From contig NC_089182.1 of NCBI RefSeq assembly GCF_947507565.1, positions 1,116,001 to 1,180,000 of the forward strand: a DNA stretch of 64,000 nt, written 5' to 3'. Origin of the DNA: Oscarella lobularis. Its lineage: Eukaryota; Porifera; Homoscleromorpha; Homosclerophorida; Oscarellidae. Shown here piece by piece: positions 10,801 through 21,083 of this stretch. Under the pieces are notes generated by a model. The model had not been told where the DNA came from. It did no database searches and saw only the letters and a program-made list of their open reading frames with translations. The number at the start of each line of letters is the position of its first letter. Positions within the stretch are counted from its first letter, which is position 1. Position numbers and translations under genes: made by a program.

Positions 10801-11475
10801 GGAAAGTGTTTCAAGCCGCCAACCGAGGAGCCAGCAACCGAGAAGCCAGCAACCAAGGAGCCAGCAACCGAGAAGCCAGCAACCGAGAAGCCAGCAACCG
10901 AGGAGCCAGCAACTGAGGAGCCAGAGCCAACCGAAAGATCTGCCGTAGAACCAACCGACGAGCCGATCGAACCAACCGACGAGCCAATCGAACCAACCGA
11001 CGAGCCGACCGACGAGCCAATCGAACTAACCGACGAGCCGACCGACGAGCCGATCGTCGAGCCAATCGAACCAACCGATGAGCCGACCAACGAGCCCATC
11101 GAACCAACCGACGAGCCGACCGACGAGCCGACCGACGAGCCAATCGAACCGACCGACGAGCCGACCGACGAGCCCATCGAACCAACCGACGAGCCGACCG
11201 ACGAGCCGACCGACGAGCCGACCGACGAGCCGACCGACGAGCCCATCGAACCAACCGACGAGCCGACAGACGAGCCGACCGATGAGCCAATCGAACCGAC
11301 CGATGAGCCAATCGAACCGACCGACGAGCCGACCGACGAGCCGACCGACGAGCCGACCGACGAGCCGACCGACGAGCCGACCGACGAGCCAATCGAACCA
11401 ACCGACGAGCCCATCGAACCAACCGACGAGCCGACCGACGAGCCCGGATCTGCCGAGGAGCAAACAAATAACTAA
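7866..11475 (+). CDS. secreted collagen-like protein fused to VWA domain and Thr-Asp-Glu-Pro repeat tail (gene 3 of 3)
   Basis: ATG 7866 opens signal peptide MRLSFVVCAFVIIAAALSVA, then a Cys pair segment (AQCKLLCEPIT) and Gly-X-Y exons down to about 9420. The same Cys module as in its neighbours follows (VCNASNEGEIQINGATGEL, FCDGDQWQ, then CVESNLCC). An exon at 9625 then begins a VWA domain: FILIVDDSASMS (MIDAS DxSxS) and a later ALITDEPRD Asp. It closes with a Cys-rich piece (QCQECRITC to FFCTC). The last exon encodes a Cys pair, PATE repeats and about 40 TDEP/IEP units to the stop at 11473-11475. The collagen-VWA join uses a 31-nt intron (gtctttt...gtttgtag); if unused, the collagen would end at a nearby TAA and the VWA part would lack a start. 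I favour the fusion. Likely an adhesive matrix protein. Confidence 0.72.
10817..11451 (+). repeat. coding minisatellite, 12-base unit (accgacgagccg) encoding TDEP
   Basis: A PATE-type 15-base repeat (about 10817-10927) passes into a 12-base tandem array with interspersed 12-base variants encoding IEPT. The array lies entirely in the last exon of the VWA gene. Because the unit is a multiple of three and lacks stops in most frames, long false frames appear on both strands across it. Copy number is probably variable between alleles. Confidence 0.9.
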
Positions 11476-11617
11476 CGCATACTGGTGCGCGTGCATGTTT
11501 TCGTTTTTTTGTGACTGTCTTTTTGTGCGCAATATTGCTTAGGATTTTAATTAGTCGCAAACCCCGTGACCGCGAGCATTGCGCAGGCTCCCTGGCTCCC
11601 AACAGACCACTCAGTTT

Positions 11618-14600
11618 ATGGATGATAAAAGAGTTTCTTTAGAGATTCTACAGCTTCTTCGCAAGCACAATTTACGCGTAAGCATAAGCACGAGCAGGAA
11701 TGCACAGAAACCTGCAGATACGCGTCGCAATTCTCGAAGGCCACCGAAGAACGCTTCTTGCAAGAAATAGCGCAAAGCTATCACGCAACGGGAGCAGATG
11801 ACTTCTCCTCCTCAATCATATTACCCTTCACGAAGTAAGCCGCCTGAAAAGCAGTAGCCATACGTAAAGGTAAAACTGTATTGTCTCTTTTTTTCATTTC
11901 TTCAGTTCAGAAGACGTGTCTGACTATGAAAGAGACTATACCGAGTAAGCTAAGCTCTTTTGTCTAAGCGAGCGTCCTTGCTGATGCACGGGGTTTCATT
12001 AGTTTGGAGGAGTTTACCGAGGGGGCTTTGGAAACGTATAAGGTCGCAGGTTCACTTCCTGAGGCGCTGTTGTTGTCTGATTCGCATGTCTAGCACGAGA
12101 TTGCCTTAGTTCTTTGGCCGGTTTTTGTGTATCTTTACATTGATCTTTTGGCGAGGAATGCTCACGAAGAAGGTAGGTTGACTTCGTTTAGCGTTTGTGT
12201 ATTTTCTTTTTAGAAGTGTCTTTGCCTTGTTTTTAGCTCTTCGTTTCTTTACCAAATTTTCTGTACACCAGGATACGTATAGGGCTATTGATCTGATTAG
12301 TTTGTCAGCGGTAAGGACGAGGGATTATCTTTTAGAGAGTGAATTTGTTAAACTGTTCAGGTGAGCAGGTTAGGCGCTTTCACACCAAATAATGGCATGC
12401 AATTTCATATAGATCTCACAAATACAAAGTTCGCATCTCAAGAGAAGCGTATCACGCTTTAGTGAGACACCTTCAGGTAAGGCAGAGTCATTGAACCAAT
12501 GGGCGTCTTTTATCCGCCGCACCCTTTTGTCTTTTCCTCTTCCTTTTCTCACTCACGTTAGCATTGTGGTGGGTGGAAATGTTCTTCCTTTAGGCAGCGC
12601 TTTTTTTTTGTCTGAATCCTGATAGTTCGACTCCTGTCCAAATCGACTAACTAACTAACTAACTAACTGTACTTTGTAGGAAAATGACAGGAGTCTTATT
12701 CTAAAAATAATAAATGGACAGTTGGATATGGATGGTAAGAGGAGAGAAGAAGATCGTTTTGAGAGATACCAATTGTCACTTCGAAAGAAAAGACGTGTTA
12801 AGTTGCTATTTTTTTCTAGTCTACGAGGGCATGCCAAGAACTTTAAAAGAGGTCAGCTCACGTGTGGGTGCACTTTGTGGAGAAATTCAAGGTACAAATG
12901 GAATACTTTTATATATTGATTTTCTGAATTCTCCTCTTCAGTCTCTTCTACGAAGGTATTTTATTCCGTTGTTCCCGATCAAGATTTGGTCACAGCGGCT
13001 CTGGCCGATCAAGAAGAGGAAGAGGTTGGCGAAGATGGGAAGCCAAAGGTAAGGCAGCCGACGGAGCAAAGCATTGTTAGTGACGTGCGTCTGTTTATTT
13101 TAGAAAAAGAAAGCGAAAAAAGATTCCTCTTCAGGTAAACCCCTTTTCAGAATGAAGGGGTGGGAACTTGCATTGTATTCCTAAACGTGTTGAGGTAGCC
13201 AGTCTATGATGCACGGGGCCCTGTAACGTTATTCTCAGCTTTTTCGCCTTATGCTCAAGCATTGTAAGTGATCGGTTGTCTTGATAGGTAAAAAAGGAAA
13301 GCAGACATCAAATCCGTTTACTCCTCCGCCTAATCGAATACCTATTCCTGATCTGTAAGCATACAATATCGATGCGTTTCAGTCCTTCTACACGTGGTGT
13401 CTCTAAAAAATAAGGAGAGAATACGAAAAGGAATCTCGAATGCACGCAATCAAAGAAATTTCCAAAAAGCGAACTCTGAGTTCCAGCCAATTGCCTTCCA
13501 TTTGTTTCTACTCGTTTCTTAACGCTCCAGAAGGGTGGGTTACGTGCATTACGGAGACTCCACGCGCCAACCGTTATCTCCTCAGCAGATTGAACTGCGT
13601 GTCGTTTCGCGACGACTCGAACGTCGCCGCCGTCGGTTTTGCCGACTCGTCCATCATTCTTTGGTCTTTGACGTCATCGCATCGACTAAAGAGTCTCAAG
13701 TCGCACGTGGAATTAGATCAACTCGAGTTCGACTCAAGCGACGTAATGAATCATCTCATAGATGACAAGTAAAAGCAGAAAGGACACGTCAAAAGAAAGG
13801 AGGTTTTATTATTGTTTTTCTCTCTCAAGTTCTCAGCAAGAGAAGCGTCTTCTTCACGGTCACGGTGGTCCCGTCTATTCAACGTCATTCAGTCCTGATA
13901 GATTTTTACTCCTATCGGCATCCGCCGATGGAACAGGTATAATGATCACGACGTATAGGTTATATTCGTTTGTTTTTGAGACACTTATTTTCTTTTTTTT
14001 CAGCTCGACTTTGGGACCTGCACACCTATTCGAACTTGGTTGCCTACAAGGGTCACAACAGTCCCGTGTGGGACGTCGACTTCAGTCCGTCGGGGTACTA
14101 CTTTGCAACGGCGTCGCGCGATCGAACCGCTCGGCTATGGGCAACTGACAATCCCCAACCGCTTCGCATATTTTCTGGTCACCTATCAGATGTTGAGGTA
14201 TATAGAGTGTTGTTTTCATTATTGAAGGATTTTATTTTGCCTTTATATTTAGTGCGTCAAGTTTCATCCTAATGGGAATTATGTGGCAACCGGCTCTTTG
14301 GATCGTTCGTGCCAGCTGTGGGATCTCGTCTCTGGTAGTGCTGTACGCGTTTTTACGGGACACAAGGTAAAATTCTTTCATGAAGACAAAGACGTACAGT
14401 TTTTTGCTATGACTGTCTCATAGGGGATCATCACTTCATTGGAATTTTCGGTAGATGGTCGCTTTCTCGTGTGTGGAGGTGAGTGAGTCTACGCTGATAA
14501 ATAAAATGCTATAATCTTCCCTAGGAACCGATCAGTGCGTCTACGTGTGGGACATTGCCTCGGGTGCACTGATGGCTCAACTGGGTGGCCACAAAGGCAA

Positions 14601-14972
14601 CATCCTCAGCATTTGTTTTAGCAGAGAGGGAGAAATGCTTGCAACAGGTACAAAATGCAGTCTAAGCCCCCAACTAGGTAACCCGTAGTCCGCGTTCTCC
14701 AAAGGATGTAGCGGCGGACTGATCAAGCTGTGGGAACCGAAAAAATGGATTGAAGCCTCTTTGGAAGAAGTAGGCGGCGAATTTGGAGTGTGAGTTTAAA
14801 AGAAAACGCAACGTTTCACTCCCCTTCTAATCGGAAATCTCGTCTCTCACGCACTAGTGTCGACGAAGCAGCGTGCTTGATTAAATCGTATCCCACAAAG
14901 GCGACTCCTATTCATCGCGTTCATTTTACACACAGAAACCTACTCCTGGGTGCTGGACCCTATCAAGGATAA
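11618..14972 (+). CDS. TAF5: TFIID subunit 5 (TAF5), LisH-NTD2-WD40
   Basis: TAF5 scaffolds TFIID in the nucleus. ATG 11618 starts a LisH-type helix ([20 protein letters not shown]). The NTD2 domain is spread over small exons: [20 protein letters not shown] (12092 onward), a [10 protein letters not shown] exon, [27 protein letters not shown]. After an acidic/Lys-rich linker (about 12950-13330) come WD40 repeats from about 13850: [94 protein letters not shown]. The end [18 protein letters not shown] matches the distinctive TAF5 C-terminus and separates it from TAF5L. Stop at 14970-14972. About 15 or more introns. A fragment of its NTD2 exons recurs at 24608-24768. Confidence 0.9.
12646..12668 (+). 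repeat. (aact)n microsatellite in a TAF5 intron
   Basis: Tandem aact units sit in the intron just upstream of the exon at about 12679. Simple repeat, no other role evident. Confidence 0.85.
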
Positions 14973-15049
14973 TTTGACTGTAAGATGTAATGAACAAAAG
15001 CATGACTACACCATGCGCTGTACGTAGATCAACTAAACCACCCGCTTCT

Positions 15050-15685
15050 CTACCCAACCATAGTTCTCTTTCTACCCCTCATGCGAATCTCGTCCAATTT
15101 GGCAATGACCTCGTCGGACTTTTTCACCCGTTTCTTGTACGTATCGAGAATAATTTGGAATAGATGTTCTGTTTGAGGATGTGAGCTCAGTAGGGCTCGT
15201 TCCAAGACGTAGAGATCCACGCCCTTGTCCTCGGCGAGATTCGACATCAAACTCAATCCAAAGTCGAGCACGCGCAGTTCGTTCGTTTCGCTGTCGATCA
15301 TCACGTTCGACGTCGTCAAGTCTCCGTGAATGACGTCATTGTTGTGAAGCCCGGATACGAGGTCGCCGAGCGCGACGGCGACGTGTTCGAAGTCGACGCC
15401 TGCGCGCGCTACGATGAAGTCGCGAAGCGTCGTACAGCCGTCCAGTTTCTCCATGTAGATCTTGCACGAGTCGTTGTCGACGAAATAGACAACGGGCGTA
15501 CGGATTCCGGCCTTGCGGCAGCGCAGGAGCGCGCGCACTTCTTGCGACGTGCGCTTCTGGCGCAGTTTCGCGTCGAGCGACGCGTGTCGATACGACTTTG
15601 AAAAGCGCTCCTTTACGATGCACGATCGACCATGGAAAGTTGTCGAATAGAGTCGCGCTTCGGCTCCTTGCCGGATCATCTCCAT
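15050..15685 (-). CDS. TP53RK: EKC/KEOPS atypical kinase (Bud32/PRPK)
   Basis: A single-exon frame of 211 residues from ATG 15685 to the stop at 15050-15052, the usual length for Bud32. This small atypical kinase/ATPase is part of KEOPS, which makes the t6A modification of tRNAs reading ANN codons. Visible motifs: the Gly-rich entry IRQGAEARLY, the Lys of CIVKERFSKSYRHASLD, RTSQEVRALLRC, the catalytic loop VIHGDLTTSNVMI and the metal-binding VLDFGLS, and a basic C-terminus KRVKKSDEV...RGRKRTMVG. The gene is intronless, as Bud32 genes often are, and diverges from SAR1, 270 bases away. Confidence 0.95.
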   Translation of the reverse strand: MEMIRQGAEARLYSTTFHGRSCIVKERFSKSYRHASLDAKLRQKRTSQEVRALLRCRKAGIRTPVVYFVDNDSCKIYMEKLDGCTTLRDFIVARAGVDFEHVAVALGDLVSGLHNNDVIHGDLTTSNVMIDSETNELRVLDFGLSLMSNLAEDKGVDLYVLERALLSSHPQTEHLFQIILDTYKKRVKKSDEVIAKLDEIRMRGRKRTMVG

Positions 15686-15955
15686 GATTTAGCGCGCGTT
15701 AATTGCTTAGAATTTGCTGAATTTGCAGTAGTCTGGCTGCGAATAATTTATTCGACAACTTTCTCTAAAAGAGTCTGTGGCATAAATCGCCTAAACCCCG
15801 TCGGTCAGACTATGGTCAGACCAGTTGGCAACCACGTGGCCACGTTTAGAAAATGACGTAACTAGTTGATATGTACGCAACGTTGTCGTCATCTCCACTT
15901 CCACTGAAAGGTCACTTGTCGTTTGCCTTTGAAACGCGTTCTCACTGCTATCGAA
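15686..15955. promoter_or_regulatory. divergent promoter interval, TP53RK / SAR1
   Basis: 270 bases between two divergently transcribed housekeeping start codons. It must contain both promoters and leaders. No TATA-like element is evident; the role is inferred from position. Confidence 0.45.
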
Positions 15956-17043
15956 ATGTTTCTATGGGACTGGTTTACGGCAGCTCTTCAATCGCTCGGT
16001 AAGTCATCGGTTAGTCGAACCTTATTCGTATTTTGTTCAATACCGTTTCTATTTTCTCTCGATGTGACTTTTACGTAGCGTTTCGCCGTACGATTGCTTT
16101 AGTTTTCGGCTCGTATTCGCTCTAGCCACGCCACGCGCTTCCTCACCCACCCACTCACGGCTCGATGTCCCCTTCTCTAGGCCTGTGGAAAAAAGCGGGA
16201 AAGCTCGTCTTTCTCGGTCTCGACAACGCCGGCAAAACGACATTGTTACACATGCTCAAAGACGACCGACTCGGCCAGCACGTTCCCACTTTGTATCCAA
16301 GTAAAAACCAAAGCCCAGTGATTTTTAGTCAGAAAAATAAAGACTTTTTAATTAATAGCCATTAACTATTTACTCTTCTGCGTACTTATTTATTTTTTTG
16401 TGTGTGTTTCAGCTTCTGAGGAGCTGACCATGGGCAACATTCGATTCACCACATTTGACTTGGGAGGTCACGCCCAAGGTAAGAGTTTTATGTACAGTGT
16501 ATATAGAAAAAGTGATTTGGGGACTTTTACAAATTAGCGCGGAGAGTGTGGAAAGATTATTTTCCCGCCGTGGATGCGATTGTTTTTCTCGTTGATGTGG
16601 CTGATGCGTCTCGGTTTTCTGAATCGAAAGCTGAACTGGATGTAATTTTTGCACTGATGTCTATTGATGAAATTATGTTTTTTTTGTGTGTAGAGCCTTC
16701 TTACTGATGAGCAAGTGTCAAGTTGTCCCGTACTTGTCCTTGGAAATAAGATTGATAAACCTGGGGCTACGAGTGAGGAGGATCTGAGAGCGTTTTTTGG
16801 CCTTCACGGCCAGACAACTGGCAAGGTGAACCAGAAATAATCAATACCTAATATATGTCCTGGACTATGGATTTTGATTCATAGGGAAAAATAGCTAGAT
16901 CGGAATTGCATGGTAGACCTGTCGAGCTTTTTATGTGTTCTGTGTTGAAACGGCAGGGATATGGAGATGGTAAGTCACTTGTTAGTTCATTCCAATTGTG
17001 GCATTCTTCTTTAGGATTTCGCTGGCTGTCACAGTATTTGTAA
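15956..17043 (+). CDS. SAR1: COPII small GTPase Sar1
   Basis: Seven exons give the full Sar1 sequence. Exon 1 is the membrane-inserting amphipathic start [15 protein letters not shown], exon 2 has the P-loop [17 protein letters not shown] and HVPTLYPTSEEL (switch 1 across the next junction), then [19 protein letters not shown] (switch 2; His replaces the Gln of Ras as is normal in Sar1), [13 protein letters not shown], and the Sar1-type end [13 protein letters not shown], with the stop at 17041-17043. Sar1 recruits Sec23/24 to ER exit sites. Complete; short GT-AG introns. Confidence 0.96.
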
Positions 17044-17163
17044 GTTATAATAAGTAGAACTTTGTTATTCTCGTTGAACTCCATCTTTTGTCTTGTTGGT
17101 GTATAAATTATTGTTAGTGTCTTGCATATGGCATATTGAGAATGAGTGGTTTGACTGGAGCGC

Positions 17164-20100
17164 ATGACCCACCTACACATCCTGTGTCCCGTGTCCCGGC
17201 TAAGCGGCGGCTGTTCGCTGACGAACTTGGCGGCAGCTCAGCAGCAGCAGCAGCTGACCACTTCGATTCCTCGACCGAAAACGATGCACGAAGACGAAGG
17301 CAACGCGAATTCGTTCGACGACGATCTAAATCTGCCGACGAGAGCGATCGTCGGCGTCGCGACAAAAAGAAAAGCGAAAGTCGACCAAGCGCCGTCGTCG
17401 TCGTCGTCGTCATCGTCGTCTCGAACGTCATCGTCGTCCGAACAGCGAGCCGCGGCGCGCGCATCGATGCTCAAGTCGTTGCGACGAGCCAACGAAGCGA
17501 CGACGACGACGTGGTCGACGAGTCGCCAAGCGGTCGCGACCTTCGATTCGACGCTGCGCGAGCATCGCGACGAGTTTCGACGAAACGACGACGACGACGA
17601 CGATGGAAGCGGACACGACGTAATCGAATCACCGTCGTCGTCGTCGTCGTCGTCGAAACGAAAGAAAAGTCCTTACGACGTCTCCGATGACGATTTTTCG
17701 TTTTCGCCGCCCCTGCGTCGTTCGACTAAGCGAATCACCGTTTTCGCTAAGGGAAACTCGTCTTCCTCGCCGTCGTCGCCGTCGTCTTCTTCGCTGAAAA
17801 GGGCGTATTCGTTGCCAAAGGCAACGAGAGTGAATGAGGCGGCAAGTCAGATGAGTTCGAAAGCACGTACCAACAGCAGTCCAGTAAGACTAAATTGTAC
17901 ATGTATGCACGGAGCTACTAGCGCATTTGCCTCAATATAGAAGAGTCCTGCTCAAGAGAAAGAACGGAGTCCGGCTAAACGAATTGATGTGGAAGATTCG
18001 GTAAATTTTTCGGAGTTAATGTCTACCAGTAGTTGCAAGGGCGAGCTCATAGTTTACGTGGTTCTAGCCTACACAGTAGAGGAATCCTTCCTTTAGATTT
18101 CTCCTCTAATTCGTTCTGTAGCTCACTGACGATTTTGAATATTGGCTTCATGGAATGAATCCGAAGTTCACCTTGAGAGTGAGATGCTCAAAGTGCGCTC
18201 ATCATTTGGTTTATGGACTTTTTGGATGAGGCTCTTTTTCACAGTGCCTGCAGCATGCTGGAAGAGTGTTCTCGTGGACTGTTTCGCGTTCACTTGCGAG
18301 CTGCTAATCTAACGGACAACCTCTTTTCAGCTCTTCAAGATGCCGACACAAGCTCGGTAAGTAGATTGAGTTTATCCTGCCAAAGTTACGATTTTTGACA
18401 GTAATTTTTTCCCCAAAGCAATTGGCTTTAGTAACAAGTGCTCTCTTTTTCGTTTTATCAAAAGACAGAGCGGGATTGGATGTATCTGAAGAGACCGTTG
18501 GTAATACCAGATTTGATCCTTGGGAGGTTGAGCCGCTGAGTGGGTCTGCGTGCTATAGCTCTCCTCTGCCGGTTGCTCAATCCGGAAATATCAGCTGCAG
18601 ATGGAGGGGGTAAAGGCGGCATCACTCTCAACGAGCTTTCGAATAAAATAAGGTATTTCTTAGCATACACAGTAGAATTGATTATTCAACCTTGTTATCT
18701 TTAGAAATATTTTGGAAAAGAGATCTATTCACGGGTTGGAGTACCTCCCAGGGGGCTGTCTAACAGTAAGATTACACACACATAGAATGGAGGAGCGATG
18801 TGTGTACGCAATCTTTTCATTAGGCCAATAATTTGGCCTCGGAAACTTTAGTGGCATTTGCAGAAAGTAGAAGCGGCAGTAAATATTTGGCCAAAATTCA
18901 CGAATTTGGCGGAGTTCGGCGTACAGTTAGCCAAGGCAGGCATTCTATTGAAAACTTTGTTATGTTTATTGATTGTCTTCCAAAGCCGATACACTTGGAC
19001 GTGAAATCCTTTCCGTCAAGGCAGACTCTGACGTGACCGAATTACCTCACTCCTGCATCTTATACTGCCGCTTTCTGAAGTTCCTGCGTTCTTTTATTCA
19101 ACACGGCGAATGTCTCCCCTACATCCGAAGTGTTTTCAGAGGCATGGTGGAAAAGATAACGAGGTAAGAACAGCATAAAAGATATGCATGCTAATGCGTA
19201 GACGTATACAAAAGGTTATTGTCCTTATTGAGCTCAGTCTTTAGCAGCAGCGAGGAAAATTGCGAAGAGTAGGTATCAAGCAACGGTTTATGTACTATTA
19301 ACTAAATGCGATTATGTAGCTCGAGCTACGTCAAGTGCTTACTCAATACTCTATGTTTTCTTGCCGACGTCAGTTGCAACAACGGTAATAAATTTAATAG
19401 TCTATTATAGAAAGTTATAATTCTTTTTCGTTTATAGGTGCAGCTGCTATGTGCGTGAGTGAGGAACAAGAGCTCCTCACGCTGGTCCTCTCCTTTCTCT
19501 TCAATAAGCCTCGCCGACGGTTCAAATCGAACACAAAGCTGGAAATAGATTTAGTAGTCAGTCCCAACGAGAAGTTGAGTCCCAACGCCGTATTGCTGCG
19601 TTTTCGTAGAGCGTCGGCTTTCTCCTCAACGTTGCTGCAGTCAGCGCCGTCAGTCGAGTGACAATAAGCAACATAACCGTTCGCGAGTCGCCGAAAGACG
19701 ACGACGATGCCGACGACACGCGCGACGACGTTCGCACGATTCCGGGTCTAATCGACTTGTTCAAGACGAACAACGACTTCTGTTCGAGCTTTTTCTCGAC
19801 AGTAGGAGCAGGATATGGAATGAGGGGTCAAACGGACGACGACTCCGGCGTCGTTCAATCTCAAAGCAGCGACGACGGTAGCGTGAGCTCTCAGCCGTCC
19901 ATGACGGCACCGTTTGGCCTCAGAGGCACGTCAAACCGAGGAGTCCCTTTATCTATGTTCGTTTTTTTTTTGAATAGAGATGGAGTTGAAACTGGACAAG
20001 TTCAGTCAATATGGATCTCTTGCTTCTTATATTGCTCTACTACTCGGCTGTCTTACGAAAGATAATATGGTGCGTACTTCGTCGAGCCGTTGCGTTCGTT

Positions 20101-20343
20101 TCTATTTTGACTCGCCTAGGAAAATAAGTTTGAATTGGAGTCGTATTTGGTGGACGATATGGCAAAGAAACTCGTCAATTCAGCGAAAATAATGTGTGCG
20201 TATATGAAGCTTCAGGTTAGCCAACTTTGAGCACCTAAAATATTCTTCCACGTCGCGCTTCTTCTCAGAAAAGCGAATTGGACTCGAATCGCCAATCAGT
20301 CACTGATGTCATTGAAATTTTGGAGTCACTTAGTTCCAGTTGA
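17164..20343 (+). CDS. WAPL: cohesin release factor WAPL homologue
   Basis: The first exon is a low-complexity nuclear leader, rich in Ser runs, Asp/Glu runs and basic clusters (SPYDVSDDDFSFSPPLRRST). I use the frame with ATG at 17164 (17284 is an alternative) because the overlapping frame from 17142 degenerates into poly-Val. After a short linker exon the WAPL domain follows: DDFEYWLHGMNPKFTLR, then a segment ending GLFRVHLRAANLTDNLFSAL with the WAPL 'LRA' helix, LALVTSALFFVLSKDRAGLD, further HEAT-like exons (19000-19600), an acidic exon (SPKDDDDADDTRDD), and the diagnostic SLASYIALLLGCLTKDN and VTDVIEILESL at the end. WAPL opens the cohesin ring with PDS5. The leader is far shorter than in vertebrates. 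The exact join of some middle exons was not fixed. Confidence 0.82.
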
Positions 20344-20737
20344 GTGTCTAATACCTTATTGCGTTATATAGTGAAATCTCTAGTGGGGTGAGGTGGCATG
20401 GGGTTTATAGTTGCGGATCCGATTTTAGCGTCGATCACGGTACTACGTCGAATGCGTGAGAGACAACATATCTATGTACTTTTGATATAACATTTAAAAG
20501 ATTCGAATAGGAAGCGAACTCCAGTAGAATTTAGGAGGTCCTAGCCCACGAAAACAAATGCTATTGGATGTGCTGTGCTGTAAGAGAGCGCAAAGCTGAC
20601 AAGGCAGGCATCAATGAGCGAGAAAACATAACAATGTGATTCAAAGGCAAAGTATATTAGTTTCTTATCCGGCTAAGTACAGGGACAACATATACTAAAT
20701 TCGATCCCATATGCTTAACCAGCTATTCATTGGACTT
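20344..20737. other. intergenic, convergent 3' flanks of WAPL and ZNF706
   Basis: About 390 bases with no supported exon, repeat or RNA gene. It should hold the 3' untranslated regions of the two converging genes. Confidence 0.5.
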
Positions 20738-21010
20738 TTAGACAGCCTTCAATTCTGGCGGAAGGTCGCTTTTTGGGTGCTTGCTTTCGAAGTGAAGCTT
20801 GTACGTCTTTACGTCGGGCATCTGGGACTAAATAGAAAGCGTTGACGCGCAGGAAACTCGTTCTACGATCGCTAGCGTCACCTTGCAGATCGTACACGTA
20901 AACACGAGAGCTTTTTGGGCCGCCCCCTTTTGATCGTGACCTTTTTTCTGTTTCGCGGCTTTCGCGGCGGCCTTTTGTTGGGACTGGATCTTCTGTTGCC
21001 CTCTTGCCAT
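20738..21010 (-). CDS. ZNF706: ZNF706-like small zinc-finger protein
   Basis: Two exons encode about 73 residues, matching human ZNF706 in length. Exon 1 from ATG 21010: MARGQQKIQSQQK followed by a Lys/Ala stretch GHDQKGAAQKAL, then VFTCTICK. The intron (20882 to about 20826) is followed by SQMPDVKTYKLHFESKHPKS and the stop at 20738-20740. The single C2H2 finger is C-x2-C...H-x4-H. Its role in animals (a nuclear or cytosolic regulator) is poorly defined. It diverges from a FAAH gene only 73 bases away. Confidence 0.93.
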
Positions 21011-21083
21011 TGAGAAAAGCGCGGAGAAACGTAACGACGGCGGCGAAGTTGAGAGGGAAGCTTAGAGTGCGCTAAAAGCGGGA
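21011..21083. promoter_or_regulatory. 73-base divergent interval, ZNF706 / FAAH copy 1
   Basis: The shortest head-to-head spacing but one in the window. Both promoters must overlap the leaders or the first exons. Inferred from position only. Confidence 0.4.

Noticed and set aside
10662-11602. Long antisense and off-frame ORFs (about 250-263 codons) over the TDEP array
   Set aside because: They result from a stop-free 12-base repeat; no domain, no start context, and the sense frame continues a clear protein.
17136-17690. Overlapping frame from ATG 17142 as the WAPL start
   Set aside because: It turns into poly-Val/Arg shadow sequence of Ser and Asp runs; the other frame carries a nuclear-type leader and leads into the WAPL domain.
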